The position numbers and the translations under genes were made by a program. 64,000 nucleotides of DNA from Pseudomonas sp. RC10 (GTDB taxonomy: Bacteria > Pseudomonadota > Gammaproteobacteria > Pseudomonadales > Pseudomonadaceae): the NCBI RefSeq assembly GCF_038397775.1, contig NZ_CP151650.1, positions 1,116,001 through 1,180,000 of the forward strand, read 5' to 3'. Positions 46,250-56,280 of this stretch are shown in pieces. The notes beneath the pieces were generated by a model that ran no database searches, was not told the origin of the DNA, and was given only the letters and a program-made list of their open reading frames with translations. The first letter of the stretch is position 1, and each line of letters opens with the position of its first letter.

Positions 46250-46313
46250 AGGCGTCCTCGCGGGCTTTTGCGAAAACCGTCTTGGTTTCGCGGCCTGACA
46301 GGGCGCCTTTTTC
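46250..46313 (+). terminator. Probable compound terminator after slyD
   Basis: AGGCGTCC and GGGCGCCT arms enclose an inner GCGAAAACC/GGTTTCGC stem and end in TTTTT. It lies in the gap between slyD and the glutathione peroxidase gene, so the two are probably separate transcripts. Confidence 0.45.
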
Positions 46314-46352
46314 GGCCGATAGTGTTTGTTTGGTGAGCAGGGGAGTTTCGTC

Positions 46353-46835
46353 ATGAGTATATTTCACGACCTGAAATTAAAAGCTCTGGATGGCCAGGAA
46401 CTGCCTCTCGCGCCCCTGAAGGGCAAAGTGGTTCTGGTGGTCAACGTGGCCTCCAAATGTGGCCTCACGCCACAGTACGCCGCACTCGAAAATCTCTATC
46501 AGAAATACAAGGACCGCGGTTTTAGCGTTCTGGGTTTGCCATGCAACCAGTTCGCGGGGCAAGAGCCAGGTTCTCAGGAAGAGATTCAAGAATTCTGTTC
46601 GCTGAACTACGGCGTCACCTTCCCTCTGGGTGACAAGCTGGAAGTCAACGGGCCTCATCGTCACCGCCTGTATCAGATGCTGGCAGGTGAAGGTGCAGAG
46701 TTTCCGGGGGATATCACCTGGAACTTCGAAAAGTTTCTCGTCGGGCAAGACGGCCGCGTGCTGGCGCGTTTTTCGCCACGTACCACGCCGGATGATCCGG
46801 CGGTGATACAGGCGATTGAAAAAGCGCTGCATTGA
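46353..46835 (+). CDS. gpx: Glutathione peroxidase family protein
   Basis: This 160-residue thiol peroxidase has the peroxidatic Cys in NVASKCGLTPQY (about 35) and catalytic GLPCNQFAGQEPGS (Gln, about 69-82) and WNFEKFLV (Trp-Asn). Bacterial members of this type usually use thioredoxin rather than glutathione. The start is at MSIFHDLKLKALDG with GGGGAG upstream. The gene follows slyD, as in other pseudomonads. Confidence 0.92.
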   Translation: MSIFHDLKLKALDGQELPLAPLKGKVVLVVNVASKCGLTPQYAALENLYQKYKDRGFSVLGLPCNQFAGQEPGSQEEIQEFCSLNYGVTFPLGDKLEVNGPHRHRLYQMLAGEGAEFPGDITWNFEKFLVGQDGRVLARFSPRTTPDDPAVIQAIEKALH

Positions 46836-46879
46836 TTGATTCGGTCATCCTCGACGCTTGAACGCTGCCGCAGATTCTC

Positions 46880-46968
46880 TGTAGGAGCGAATTCATTCGC
46901 GAGGGGCCGGTGCAGCCGCTGCATCGGCGTCGCCTGACCCACCTTCGCGAATAAATTCGCTCCCACAG
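46880..46968. repeat. REP inverted pair, GGAGCGAATTCATTCGCGA family
   Basis: The arms 46880-46902 and 46945-46968 lie in the gap between gpx and the flavin oxidoreductase gene (46836-47130). No other element is seen there except the downstream gene's ribosome site. Confidence 0.87.
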
Positions 46969-47130
46969 AGCCTCGTGGCGTTCGGAAGGCACATGCATAC
47001 GCCCCATCCCTAGGCGTCTTTTTCGCGACTTCTAAACCTTAATCACCCAAATCAATAGTGCTATGCATCCCGGCTCGCTCAGCTCATTCTGTATGACCTT
47101 CATAATATTTCCTGAGCCGAGGACGTGCGC

Positions 47131-48234
47131 ATGCCAGTCAAAGCCTTGTTTAAACCTTTTCACCTGGGCAGCCTGGAATTGCCTACGCGGGTCGTCATGG
47201 CACCGATGACCCGTTCCTTTTCGCCGGGTGGCGTGCCAAATTCCAAGGTCATCGAGTACTACCGTCGCCGCGCCGCGGCGGGCGTGGGCTTGATCATCAC
47301 CGAAGGCACGACCGTCGGTCACAAGGCGTCCAACGGCTACCCGAACGTCCCGCAATTCTTCGGCGAAGCGGCGTTGGCAGGCTGGAAAAAAGTGGTCGAT
47401 GCGGTTCACGCAGAGGGCGGCAAGATCGTCCCGCAATTGTGGCACGTGGGCGCCGTGCGTCGCTTGGGCACCGAACCGGATGGCACCATTCCTGCGTATG
47501 GCCCGACTGAAAAACTCAAGGATGGTAACGTCGTCGTCCATGGCATGAGCAAACAGGACATCGCTGACGTTATCGCGGCCTTCGCTCAAGCGGCGAAAGA
47601 CGCCAAGAACATTGGCATGGACGGCGTGGAAATCCACGGTGCTCACGGTTACATCGTCGACCAGTTCTTCTGGGAAGGCACCAACCAGCGCACCGACGAG
47701 TACGGCGGGGACCTGGCCCAGCGCTCGCGTTTCGCCATCGAACTGATTCAGGCCGTGCGCGCCGCCGTCGGCCCTGATTTTCCGATCATCTTTCGCTACT
47801 CCCAGTGGAAACAGCAGGACTACACCGCGCGTCTGGTGCAGACCCCGGAAGCGCTGGGAGCTTTCCTCAAGCCGCTGTCTGACGCGGGCGTGGACATTTT
47901 CCACTGCTCGACGCGCCGTTTCTGGGAGCCGGAATTCGAAGGTTCTGACCTGAACCTGGCAGGCTGGACTCGCAAATTGACGGGCAAACCGACCATCACC
48001 GTCGGCAGCGTCGGGCTGGACGGCGAGTTCCTGCAATTCATGGTCAACACCGACAAAGTCGCGCAACCCGCCAGCCTGGAGAATCTGCTCAAGCGTTTGG
48101 GGGATGAGGAATTCGATCTCGTGGCCGTGGGCCGTGCGCTTCTGGTCGATCCGGATTGGGCGGTGAAAGTGCGTGAGGGTCGCGAGGAAGACATCCTGCC
48201 GTTCAGCCGGGACGCATTGGGCAAGCTGGAGTAA
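47131..48234 (+). CDS. NADH:flavin oxidoreductase, Old Yellow Enzyme family
   Basis: This 367-residue FMN-dependent ene-reductase has a TIM-barrel with the N-terminal FMN site LPTRVVMAPMTRS, substrate-contact HGAHGYIVDQFFWEGTNQRTDEYGG (about 169-193) and a C-terminal phosphate site VGRALLVDPDW. The ATG at 47131 has GAGG 8 nt upstream; a GTG at 47125 is too close to it. It probably reduces activated alkenes, but the physiological substrate is unknown. Confidence 0.9.
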   Translation: MPVKALFKPFHLGSLELPTRVVMAPMTRSFSPGGVPNSKVIEYYRRRAAAGVGLIITEGTTVGHKASNGYPNVPQFFGEAALAGWKKVVDAVHAEGGKIVPQLWHVGAVRRLGTEPDGTIPAYGPTEKLKDGNVVVHGMSKQDIADVIAAFAQAAKDAKNIGMDGVEIHGAHGYIVDQFFWEGTNQRTDEYGGDLAQRSRFAIELIQAVRAAVGPDFPIIFRYSQWKQQDYTARLVQTPEALGAFLKPLSDAGVDIFHCSTRRFWEPEFEGSDLNLAGWTRKLTGKPTITVGSVGLDGEFLQFMVNTDKVAQPASLENLLKRLGDEEFDLVAVGRALLVDPDWAVKVREGREEDILPFSRDALGKLE

Positions 48235-48261
48235 ACCACCGCCTGCGCAGGTGTGATTTTC

Positions 48262-48350
48262 GGTGGGAGCGAATTCATTCGCGAAACGTCGGTACAGACG
48301 ACACGAATGTGTTGAATGTCCGATCATTCGCGAATGAATGCGCTCCCCCA
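48262..48350. repeat. REP inverted pair, GGAGCGAATTCATTCGCGA family
   Basis: The left arm starts at 48262 and the right arm is 48326-48350. It sits between the convergent Old Yellow Enzyme and glycosyltransferase genes. Confidence 0.86.
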
Positions 48351-48353
48351 GCG

Positions 48354-49520
48354 CTAGACCCCTAAAGCGACTCCATCCCGCCGCTCACTGGCCACCCGCA
48401 AATATTGCTCGAACGCCTCGATCACCCCCGCCCACCCCTGACGGCTGGCATGTTGCCGAGCATTCAGGCGAACCCTTCGCAGGGTCTCGTCGTCCTCAAG
48501 CATCCAGCGTGCAGCGTCAATAAAGCCCTCTTCATCGCCTGGCATCGCCACTGCGCCATTGTGGCCGTGACGAATGTGCTGGGCCGCCGCCGCTTCGTCG
48601 TACGCCACCACGCCGAGCCCTGAGGCCAGCGCTTCAAGAACGACATTGCCGAATGTCTCGGTCATGCTCGGAAACAGAAACAGATCCCCTGACGCATAGT
48701 GAGCCGCCAGCGCCTCACCTCGTTGGGTGCCGCAGAAGATCGCGTCCGGCACCTGCTGTTGCAGCGTTGCGCGAACCGGGCCGTCACCGACGATCACCAG
48801 CTTGAGCTTTTTGTCGGGATAAGCGCTGACCAGACCGTCGAACGCGGTGTTGAGCAGCCCCAGATTTTTCTCCGGGGCGAGCCGTCCTACGTGTAAAACA
48901 GCGGTGTCACCAGGCTCCAGGCCCCAAGTCTCACGCAGCACGTTCGAACGTCGGGATGGATGAAACAATTGGCAATCCACGCCCCTCGACAGCAGCTCCA
49001 ACCGCTCGAAGCCGCGCCGTTCCAGTTCTGTCTTCTGGCTAGCGCTGGGCACCAGGGTGGCGTTCGAACGATTATGAAACCAGCGCAGATACGAGGTCAG
49101 CAGGCGGGTAATAAAGCCCATCCCGTACTGTCGGGTGTATTGCTGAAAATTGGTGTGAAAGCCGCTGACAATCGCAATCCGCAATCGGCGCGCTGCCCTC
49201 AAGGCAGACAGCCCCAACGGCCCTTCAGTCGCGATGTAGAGCACATCCGGCCGACTTCGCTGCCAGCGCCGCAGCAGCTTGTGCATCGACGACTGACCCC
49301 ACTGCAACCCCGGATACCCCGGAATCGGCCAGCCGCGACACAGCATCAAATCATCACCCGCCGCCCGCAACTCGTCCTCGTTCTGCCGGGGACGAATCAC
49401 TTCCACACGATGCCCACGCAGCCGCAAACCGTCGCACAACCGGCTCAGCGTGGTGGCCACGCCATTGATTTCAGGCGCGTACGTTTCAGTGATCAACGTG
49501 ATATGCAAAGACTTACTCAT
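48354..49520 (-). CDS. Glycosyltransferase family 4 (GT-B) protein
   Basis: The 388-residue product has an N-terminal acceptor domain (ITETYAPEINGVATTLSRLCDGLRLRGH) and a C-terminal donor-binding domain with VGRLAPEKNLGLL (about 217-229) and the E-x7-E motif in SMTETFGNVVLEALASG (about 289-305). Similar enzymes transfer mannosyl or glucosyl units to lipids (glycolipid synthesis). The acceptor cannot be read. It is a cytoplasmic or peripheral membrane enzyme. Confidence 0.88.
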   Translation of the reverse strand: MSKSLHITLITETYAPEINGVATTLSRLCDGLRLRGHRVEVIRPRQNEDELRAAGDDLMLCRGWPIPGYPGLQWGQSSMHKLLRRWQRSRPDVLYIATEGPLGLSALRAARRLRIAIVSGFHTNFQQYTRQYGMGFITRLLTSYLRWFHNRSNATLVPSASQKTELERRGFERLELLSRGVDCQLFHPSRRSNVLRETWGLEPGDTAVLHVGRLAPEKNLGLLNTAFDGLVSAYPDKKLKLVIVGDGPVRATLQQQVPDAIFCGTQRGEALAAHYASGDLFLFPSMTETFGNVVLEALASGLGVVAYDEAAAAQHIRHGHNGAVAMPGDEEGFIDAARWMLEDDETLRRVRLNARQHASRQGWAGVIEAFEQYLRVASERRDGVALGV

Positions 49521-49589
49521 AACCGCCAGTTTCAGAGTCTGGCGTTGCGCTTGTGTGGCGGTTGGGTGATGGATTTGTGACCGTTCATC

Positions 49590-49883
49590 TCAGCCTCCGA
49601 CCGTGAACGGCACGATCCGTGATGACCCGATCTTTTCCAGTGCGGCGGCCTCGGGTGTGTAGTGGGTTTGAACGGGGTTGAGGCTGACCAGATTCAGATG
49701 GGAGCTTGGTTTCACGGGGCGGGCGAGTGTGGCCGGTTCAGCAGGTGAGGTGTTGGAGGTGGCTGTTTTCACTGCATCGGCCAATGCTTGCATGAACGCG
49801 GGTGCGTTGGGATCACGTTTCGCTTTTTGCGGCAGCAGCGACGGTTGGGTGTGATTCGCGGGACTGAGACGGCTGGTTTCCAT
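49590..49883 (-). CDS. Hypothetical protein, low complexity
   Basis: This 97-residue protein (METSRLSPANHTQPSLLPQKAK...) is rich in Pro, Ser, Ala and Thr, so probably disordered. GGGAG lies about 10 nt before the ATG. There is no signal peptide or domain I recognise. The continuing frame upstream (to 49940) lacks a ribosome site. Confidence 0.5.
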   Translation of the reverse strand: METSRLSPANHTQPSLLPQKAKRDPNAPAFMQALADAVKTATSNTSPAEPATLARPVKPSSHLNLVSLNPVQTHYTPEAAALEKIGSSRIVPFTVGG

Positions 49884-50036
49884 GCGTTTGAACTCCCATT
49901 GATGAACGCGCCCGGAGTGGGCGTCACCATGGTTGAACAAGGCGGCTGTGGGACGTATGGAAGACCTTTGTAGGATCGGTCCTGATTTTGTGGGCGTGGC
50001 TCACGGTGGGGATTTACCTCATGTTCCAACCGTGAT

Positions 50037-50062
50037 CAAAAAGGCCTCGTATGAGGCCTTCT
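50037..50062 (-). terminator. Rho-independent terminator after cysZ
   Basis: AAAGGCCTC-gtat-GAGGCCTTCTT directly follows the cysZ stop region on the minus strand. Confidence 0.7.
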
Positions 50063-50070
50063 TAATGCGA

Positions 50071-50826
50071 TCAGCGAATCCTTTCCGCCAGCGTCTCCGC
50101 CCCCCGCTCTCGGACCCAGAACAACGTCGCTCCCGCCACGGCCGCCGGCATCATCAAAATGTTGACCACCGGAATCAGCAGCACCAGGTACACGATCCCG
50201 CCAAAGCTCATGCTCTGCCAGCGCTTGGCGCGCAGCCAGGCGAGCATGTCTTGCCAGCTCATTTTGTGGTTGTCGGCGGGGTAATCGATGTACTGGATGG
50301 CCATCATCCACACGCCGAACATCAGCCAGAGTGGCGCGGCGACGATGTTGACGACGGGAATCCAGGACAGGATGAACAGCCCGATGGCGCGGGGCAGGAA
50401 GTAGCCCAGCTTGCGCATCTCGCGGCTGAGCGTGCGGGGGACCATTTCGATCAGCTCGCCCCAACTGAACGCAGGGAAATCATCGGTGCCGCGCAGGACC
50501 ACTTCGACTTTTTCTGACAAAAAACCGTTGAATGGTGCGGCGATGACGTTGGCGATCATGGTGAAGGTGAAAAACACCATCAGCGCGACCAGCACCACGA
50601 ACAGCGGCCACAGGATGTAATTGAGGAAGCTCAGCCAGCTGGGCAGCGTCGGCATGAACGAATCGACCCACAGGCTGAATTCGTGACCTGCGAAATAGAT
50701 CAGTGCGCTGAACAGCACCAGGTTAATGGTCAGGGGCAGCAGGACAAACAGCCGCAAACCGGGGCTGAGGACCAGTTTCAGACCTTCGCGCAGGTATTGC
50801 GGACCAGACAGGGCGGGTGCAGGCAT
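50071..50826 (-). CDS. cysZ: Sulfate transporter CysZ
   Basis: CysZ is an inner-membrane sulfate permease feeding cysteine synthesis. The 251-residue product has about four to six hydrophobic segments and the family segments [18 protein letters not shown] (about 89-106) and [35 protein letters not shown]. The ATG at 50826 has GGAGG 5 nt upstream; a further ATG four codons upstream is too early. It is divergent from the peroxiredoxin gene. Confidence 0.9.
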   Translation of the reverse strand: MPAPALSGPQYLREGLKLVLSPGLRLFVLLPLTINLVLFSALIYFAGHEFSLWVDSFMPTLPSWLSFLNYILWPLFVVLVALMVFFTFTMIANVIAAPFNGFLSEKVEVVLRGTDDFPAFSWGELIEMVPRTLSREMRKLGYFLPRAIGLFILSWIPVVNIVAAPLWLMFGVWMMAIQYIDYPADNHKMSWQDMLAWLRAKRWQSMSFGGIVYLVLLIPVVNILMMPAAVAGATLFWVRERGAETLAERIR

Positions 50827-51086
50827 ACAAGCCTCCAAACATTGAAAACGCGCCGACCTTACCGGCTTTCCCCAAGCGGCGGAAGCAGGAACGGTATGGC
50901 GACATTCGCCGAAACAATCTGGTGAAGGCAGAGTCTATCGACGATACACGGGCCATCGATCATCGGGATAGGTACGGCCTATGAGCTGGATTGTGAAACG
51001 ATATTTCCTTAATCTTCCCCGCCCCGATAAGCTTGCGGGCATCTTTTAGACCTCTTCCATTCACTTTGAACCTCTCAGGAGTCTTA

Positions 51087-51686
51087 ATGAGCGTTCTGGT
51101 TAACAAACAGGCCCCGGATTTCACTGCTGCCGCCGTTCTGGGCGACGGTTCGATCGTCGAAGACTTCAAACTGTCTTCGCTGCGCGGCAAATACGTCGTG
51201 CTGTTCTTCTGGCCACTGGACTTCACGTTCGTGTGCCCGTCGGAAATCATTGCGCACGACAACCGCGTCGCCAAATTCCGTGATCTCGGCGTTGAAGTCG
51301 TCGGTGTCTCCATCGACTCCCACTTCACCCACGCTGCATGGCGCAACACCCCGGTTGAAAAGGGCGGCATCGGCCAAGTCCAATTCACTATGGTTGCTGA
51401 CATCAAGCACGACATCACTCGCGCTTACGGCATCGAACACGACGACGGCGTTGCGCTGCGCGGTTCGTTCCTGATCGACCAGAATGGTGTGGTTCAGCAC
51501 CAAGTGGTCAACAACCTGCCGCTGGGCCGTGACGTTGACGAAATGGTCCGTCTGGTCGAAGCACTACAATTCACTGAGCAGCACGGCGAAGTTTGCCCAG
51601 CTGGCTGGCGTCCAGGCCAGAAAGGCATGAAGGCTGACGCTTCGGGCGTTGCCGATTACCTGGCTCAGAACGCCAAGAGCTTGTAA
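51087..51686 (+). CDS. 2-Cys peroxiredoxin (AhpC/Prx1 type)
   Basis: This is a 199-residue peroxidase. The peroxidatic Cys50 is in PLDFTFVCPSE and the resolving Cys near 168 is in HGEVCPAGWRPGQKGMK. It reduces H2O2 and organic peroxides using a thioredoxin-type donor. trxB lies 156 nt downstream on the same strand, making a peroxide-detoxification pair. A small CGCTGCG/CGCAGCG hairpin (51693-51714) between them lacks a T run and may attenuate rather than stop transcription. Confidence 0.92.
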   Translation: MSVLVNKQAPDFTAAAVLGDGSIVEDFKLSSLRGKYVVLFFWPLDFTFVCPSEIIAHDNRVAKFRDLGVEVVGVSIDSHFTHAAWRNTPVEKGGIGQVQFTMVADIKHDITRAYGIEHDDGVALRGSFLIDQNGVVQHQVVNNLPLGRDVDEMVRLVEALQFTEQHGEVCPAGWRPGQKGMKADASGVADYLAQNAKSL

Positions 51687-51692
51687 TACCGT

Positions 51693-51714
51693 CGCTGCGG
51701 CTTCGGTCGCAGCG
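51693..51714 (+). other. Hairpin between the peroxiredoxin gene and trxB
   Basis: CGCTGCG (51693-51699) and CGCAGCG (51708-51714) pair around an 8-nt loop, right after the peroxiredoxin stop. No T run follows, so it is not a clear terminator. Confidence 0.4.
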
Positions 51715-51833
51715 TCACGATTTCAGGATGGGTGGGCGAATCTTCTCCAAGTGGCTCACCGATCCGTTTTATTCAACCGGTGCGCCGGTTCAGGCCACAG
51801 TGACTCCGACCACACGTAATGGCCGGTCAATAG

Positions 51834-52805
<972 letters not shown>

Positions 52806-52820
52806 TCGGCTGCTGCACAT

Positions 52821-52851
52821 AAAAAAACCGGCTCATTGAGCCGGTTTTTTT
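52821..52851. terminator. Rho-independent terminator after trxB
   Basis: AAAAAAACCGGCTCA / TGAGCCGGTTTTTTT, a strong near-symmetrical hairpin with T run. Confidence 0.9.
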
Positions 52852-52883
52852 GTGCCTGCATCACGGCAAATTGCGTTAAACCC

Positions 52884-52973
52884 TGTGGGAGCGAATTCAT
52901 TCGCGATTGGCCGGTACAGCCGATAAGGATGTGTCGCCTGACACACCGATCGCGAATGAATTCGCTCCCACAG
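52884..52973. repeat. REP inverted pair, GGAGCGAATTCATTCGCGA family
   Basis: The arms run from 52884 and from 52949 to 52973, between the trxB terminator and the hopJ-like gene. Confidence 0.87.
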
Positions 52974-53009
52974 AACCAGCGTGCGCCCCCATAACCGGCG
53001 TAGAGGCGA

Positions 53010-53351
53010 TCAGGCTTTACGCGTCAACGGCTGAGCGCTGAACTTCACGCCTGCCAGACCGTGGGTGATCAGCGCCCGGATATTGCCGTGGTCGCTGCCT
53101 TCAGGCGTCGCCACCACCGAGCGATAGTGCTCGCCGAACGCCAACAAGGCTTCTTCGTCGCTCAGGCCTTCCAGCAGCGCCAGACCCAGCGTCTTGCACG
53201 AGCCTTCGTTCTGACCCGCCGCGTTCTCGACCGGGCCGTTGCTGAACGCCTGTGGCTGGTAGTCGTAATGCGCGGCGACGAACGCCAGCGTATCGGCGAA
53301 CGCGTGTTCGCCGGATTTCAGGCTGGCGCGCAGGGTGTTCAGGTCAGTCAT
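53010..53351 (-). CDS. HopJ family protein
   Basis: The 113-residue product (MTDLNTLRASLKSGEHAFADTLAFVAAHYDYQPQAFSNG...) contains the HopJ-family segment FSNGPVENAAGQNEGSCKTLGLALLEG. The family was named for a P. syringae type III effector candidate but is widespread in bacteria without type III secretion, so a housekeeping role is likely. The start overlaps the end of the DUF1244 gene by 8 nt, so the two are coupled. Confidence 0.87.
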   Translation of the reverse strand: MTDLNTLRASLKSGEHAFADTLAFVAAHYDYQPQAFSNGPVENAAGQNEGSCKTLGLALLEGLSDEEALLAFGEHYRSVVATPEGSDHGNIRALITHGLAGVKFSAQPLTRKA

Positions 53352-53640
53352 GCTTCTTTTCCTTGGCGAACGCCGCTTGCTGATCGGCGCTGGCTTCTTT
53401 CTGGTAAAGGGATTTCCACTCGCTGTAGGGCATTCCGTACACCACTTCGCGGGCGTCATCGAGGCTGATGTCGATCTGCTTCTCGTCGGCGGCGGCCTTG
53501 TACCACTTGGACAGGCAGTTGCGGCAGAAGCCGGAGAGGTTCATCAGATCGATGTTCTGCACGTCCTTTCGGCTATCCAGATGCGCGACCAGACGACGGA
53601 AGGCGGCGGCTTCGAGTTCCAGGCGTTGTTGCTCGGTCAT
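53344..53640 (-). CDS. DUF1244 family protein
   Basis: The 98-residue protein (MTEQQRLELEAAAFRRLVAHLDSRKDVQNIDLMNLSGFCRNCLSKWYKAAA) has the conserved FCRNCLSKWY motif, two cysteines that may bind metal. The start is fixed by family match; the frame stays open upstream without support. It is coupled to the downstream HopJ-like gene. Function unknown. Confidence 0.88.
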   Translation of the reverse strand: MTEQQRLELEAAAFRRLVAHLDSRKDVQNIDLMNLSGFCRNCLSKWYKAAADEKQIDISLDDAREVVYGMPYSEWKSLYQKEASADQQAAFAKEKKHD

Positions 53641-53729
53641 GATGGACTCTGTGGGAGTTGAGGATGGGGCGGATGATAAGAGTGTGGGGCAGGGCGGGCA
53701 ATGGTTCTTGTCAACCGGACGCATGACCT

Positions 53730-53816
53730 GTGGGAGCCGGCTTGCTGGCGAACGCGATATATCAGTCACTATGGATTGAACTGAACCGCCGCTTTCGCCA
53801 GCAAGCCGGCCCACAG
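53730..53816. repeat. REP inverted pair, GGGAGCCGGCTTGCTGGCGAA family
   Basis: The left arm starts at 53730 and the right arm is 53793-53816. It is the same family as 11932-12019. Confidence 0.86.
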
Positions 53817-53862
53817 AAGGTTATCGTTTGGCAATCAGACCGGCGGTGTCTGCCAGCGATTT

Positions 53863-54234
53863 TCAGCGCTCGGCGGCCAGCGTAATCGACACCGACTCGG
53901 CGAAGCGCAGCGCGTGGGGCTTGTCGACTTCAACTTCGGCGTATTGCACGGCTTCGTGGCTCATGACCAGATCCAGCACTTCCTGGGTCAACCGCTCCAG
54001 CAGTGCGAAACGATTGCTCTCGACGTGATGGATGATTGCCTTGGTGATGGTCCGGTAATTCAGCGCGTGATCGATGTCGTTGTCGCGCACCGCTTCCTGG
54101 GCGGCGTACAGGATTGTCAGGTTGATGAGGACATCCTGCTTGTTGAGGATTTCATCTTCGTTGATGCCGATAAAGGTTCGCAGGCACAGGTCCTTGACCC
54201 GGATGCGTGCGGTGCCTGGTTCGAGTCTTGCCAT
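53863..54234 (-). CDS. folX: Dihydroneopterin triphosphate 2'-epimerase
   Basis: FolX epimerises dihydroneopterin triphosphate to dihydromonapterin triphosphate. The 123-residue product has the FolB/FolX fold with RLRTFIGI-like [23 protein letters not shown] and [30 protein letters not shown], closer to FolX than to FolB. It starts 3 nt after the folE stop. With folE and folM it supplies tetrahydromonapterin, the cofactor of phenylalanine hydroxylase in Pseudomonas. Confidence 0.92.
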   Translation of the reverse strand: MARLEPGTARIRVKDLCLRTFIGINEDEILNKQDVLINLTILYAAQEAVRDNDIDHALNYRTITKAIIHHVESNRFALLERLTQEVLDLVMSHEAVQYAEVEVDKPHALRFAESVSITLAAER

Positions 54235-54237
54235 GGA

Positions 54238-54798
54238 CTACTTGCTCCGTCCGATCAGTTGCAGGAATTCCATCCGTGTCGTATTGGATTCGCGAAAGGC
54301 GCCGAGCATCACCGAGGTATTCATGGTCGAATTCTGCTTTTCGACACCGCGCATCATCATGCACATGTGCTTCGCCTCGATGACCACCGCGACGCCTGCC
54401 GCATGGGTCACGCCCTGAATGGCGTCGGCGATCTGGCGGGTCAGGTTTTCCTGAATTTGCAGACGCCGGGCGAACATGTCGACGATGCGGGCGATCTTCG
54501 ACAGCCCCAGGACTTTGCCGGTGGGGATGTAGGCCACATGGGCCTTGCCAATGAACGGCAGCAGGTGATGTTCGCACAGCGAATACAGCTCGATGTCTTT
54601 CACGATGACCATCTCGTCGTTATCCGACGCGAAGAGCGCACCGTTGACGATCTCGTCCAGCGTCTGATCGTATCCATGACACAGGTACTGCATGGCCTTC
54701 GCTGCGCGCTTGGGGGTGTCCAGCAAACCCTCGCGCTCCGGGTCTTCGCCCAGGCCAACAAGGATTTCGCGGTAGTGCTCTGGCAGTGACAGGGTCAT
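54238..54798 (-). CDS. folE: GTP cyclohydrolase I
   Basis: FolE converts GTP to 7,8-dihydroneopterin triphosphate. The 186-residue product has zinc-binding [10 protein letters not shown] (about 73-82), the catalytic-site [24 protein letters not shown], and [17 protein letters not shown]. The ATG at 54798 is preferred over a TTG one codon upstream. It is second in the folM-folE-folX operon. In P. putida folE is one of the light-induced genes of the PplR/LOV system; a lone TGTACA sits upstream of this operon. Confidence 0.93.
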   Translation of the reverse strand: MTLSLPEHYREILVGLGEDPEREGLLDTPKRAAKAMQYLCHGYDQTLDEIVNGALFASDNDEMVIVKDIELYSLCEHHLLPFIGKAHVAYIPTGKVLGLSKIARIVDMFARRLQIQENLTRQIADAIQGVTHAAGVAVVIEAKHMCMMMRGVEKQNSTMNTSVMLGAFRESNTTRMEFLQLIGRSK

Positions 54799-54819
54799 CA
54801 AAGGGGTCCTCGGGGCGGC

Positions 54820-55530
54820 TTACTTGACGTGCCGTCCGCCGTTTACGGTCAATGTGGTGCCGGTGACGTACGGGTTATCCAGCAGATAGCGCAGGCTCTG
54901 GTAGATCACTTCAGGGCCCGGCTCGATGCCCAGCGCCGATTTGGCCAGCGTGCGTGCGCGGTACGCCGCGTCGTCGTCGGGTTGAAACATCAGCATGGCC
55001 GGAGCGATGCCGTTGACCTTTATAGAGGGGGCATAGCGGGCAGCGAACGACAACGTCAGGTTGTCCATGCCTGCCTTGCTCGCGCAGTAGGCAATGTGCT
55101 TGCTGCTGCCCTTGCGCGTGACGTCGTCTCCGATGTGAACGATGTCAGCGATCTCCGAGCGCTGTAGCAACTCGGCGCAATGCAAGTTGATCAGGTAGGG
55201 GGCGAGCATGTGCACGTTGAACATGCGCATGAACACATCGCCTTCATCGCCCTCGGTTTCTGCCAGCCACTCGGAGGCGTTGTGGATGATCGCGCGCAAG
55301 CGTGGGGTGTGTTCTTTCAATTGCGCGATGAAGGCCATCACGCTGTCCTGCGACGAAAAATCCGCCTGAATCGCGAGGGCGCCCAGTGCCTCCAGTCGCT
55401 CGACGCCAGGGCGTTCGGTGCGATAACTGATAATCACCGGCTGACCTTCGCCCAGCAGCCGTTCGGCGCAGTGCAGGCCGATGCGCTGGCTGGCGCCAGT
55501 GATCAGGACAGGGGCGGGGGAGGAGGCCAT
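54820..55530 (-). CDS. folM: Dihydromonapterin reductase (SDR family)
   Basis: The 236-residue short-chain dehydrogenase has ITGASQRIGLHCAERLL (10-26) as its cofactor loop, IIHNASEW for the NNAG region, and YCASKAG (Tyr-x3-Lys) at about 147-153. The ASQRIG form and the neighbouring folE and folX identify FolM, which reduces dihydromonapterin to tetrahydromonapterin with NADPH. It is first in the operon, 21 nt before folE. Confidence 0.9.
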   Translation of the reverse strand: MASSPAPVLITGASQRIGLHCAERLLGEGQPVIISYRTERPGVERLEALGALAIQADFSSQDSVMAFIAQLKEHTPRLRAIIHNASEWLAETEGDEGDVFMRMFNVHMLAPYLINLHCAELLQRSEIADIVHIGDDVTRKGSSKHIAYCASKAGMDNLTLSFAARYAPSIKVNGIAPAMLMFQPDDDAAYRARTLAKSALGIEPGPEVIYQSLRYLLDNPYVTGTTLTVNGGRHVK

Positions 55531-55666
55531 GGCAGCTCGTGGGTTATCAGGGAAGAGGACACCGGAAAGTCATTGGCGTATCGGCTCTGGGTTGCGGGCG
55601 CCGGTTGCTTTCATTGCGCCATCAGAGATCGAACGTCTGGGGCAAAGTTAACCCAATGGTCAGTGG

Positions 55667-55672
55667 TGTACA
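55667..55672. promoter_or_regulatory. Lone TGTACA half-site upstream of folM
   Basis: TGTACA lies in the 180-nt gap (55531-55710), 137 nt upstream of folM. No second half-site is found at N12 on either side, so it is weak evidence for LitR-type control. Confidence 0.3.
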
Positions 55673-55710
55673 ACTGTGGGTTCGGCGCTGGAGGTCGGGA
55701 CGATATGGGA

Positions 55711-56280
55711 TCAGCGAGTAGACGCCGATTCGGCGGACACTGATGGCGTCTGACTGTTGCTCTGCAACCACCCTGACAACAGATGCGTCGACAACGGAAT
55801 GAACCAGAACACCATCAATGGCGTGAGAATGAGCGTGCTGATCATGATCCGCGGCAGCAACGCCAGCTCACTCAGCAAGGGCCCCAACACGTAGTTGAAG
55901 ATCAATGAGACGGGAAAGAACGCCAACCAAATGGCGATGGCCTGTTTCCAGCGCGGCGGACGCTGACCGACGGTGCCGAACCAGCCGTCCAGACCGCGCA
56001 CACGGTGCACGGAATTCTTGGCGAAAAGCCCGCTGCCACGCACCAACCAAGAGCGTCGAGACGCAGAATGCTCCCATGCGTGCATGGTGGCTTCATCGGC
56101 AAAGCGGAAAATGATCTGGAATTCGTCGTCTCCCGGAGGCGGCGCGAGGACGCCCGAGCCCAGGTAGCCGGGAAAGTCAGTGGCGAGGTGCTCGCCTTCG
56201 TGCAGCCAGGTAATGAGTTCCTCATAGCGGCCATGGGCAACGCGGCGGGCGACCATCAGCGTGACGGGTGAGGTAGACAT
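55711..56280 (-). CDS. Antibiotic-biosynthesis-monooxygenase-fold protein with two TM segments
   Basis: The 189-residue product has an N-terminal ABM dimeric ferredoxin-like domain (about 5-85: MVARRVAHGRYEELITWLHEGEHL; FRFADEATMHAWEHSA) and a C-terminal membrane hairpin (about 115-135 and 145-168). GGAG lies about 8 nt before the ATG. ABM domains occur in small oxygenases and stress proteins; the membrane-anchored form is uncharacterised to my knowledge. It is divergent from the LitR-like gene. Confidence 0.8.
   Translation of the reverse strand: MSTSPVTLMVARRVAHGRYEELITWLHEGEHLATDFPGYLGSGVLAPPPGDDEFQIIFRFADEATMHAWEHSASRRSWLVRGSGLFAKNSVHRVRGLDGWFGTVGQRPPRWKQAIAIWLAFFPVSLIFNYVLGPLLSELALLPRIMISTLILTPLMVFWFIPLSTHLLSGWLQSNSQTPSVSAESASTR

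Noticed and set aside
53010..53351. HopJ-like gene as evidence for a type III secretion effector
   Set aside because: The family is widespread in bacteria without type III secretion, no hrp box or secretion genes are seen, and the gene is coupled to the housekeeping-type DUF1244 gene.
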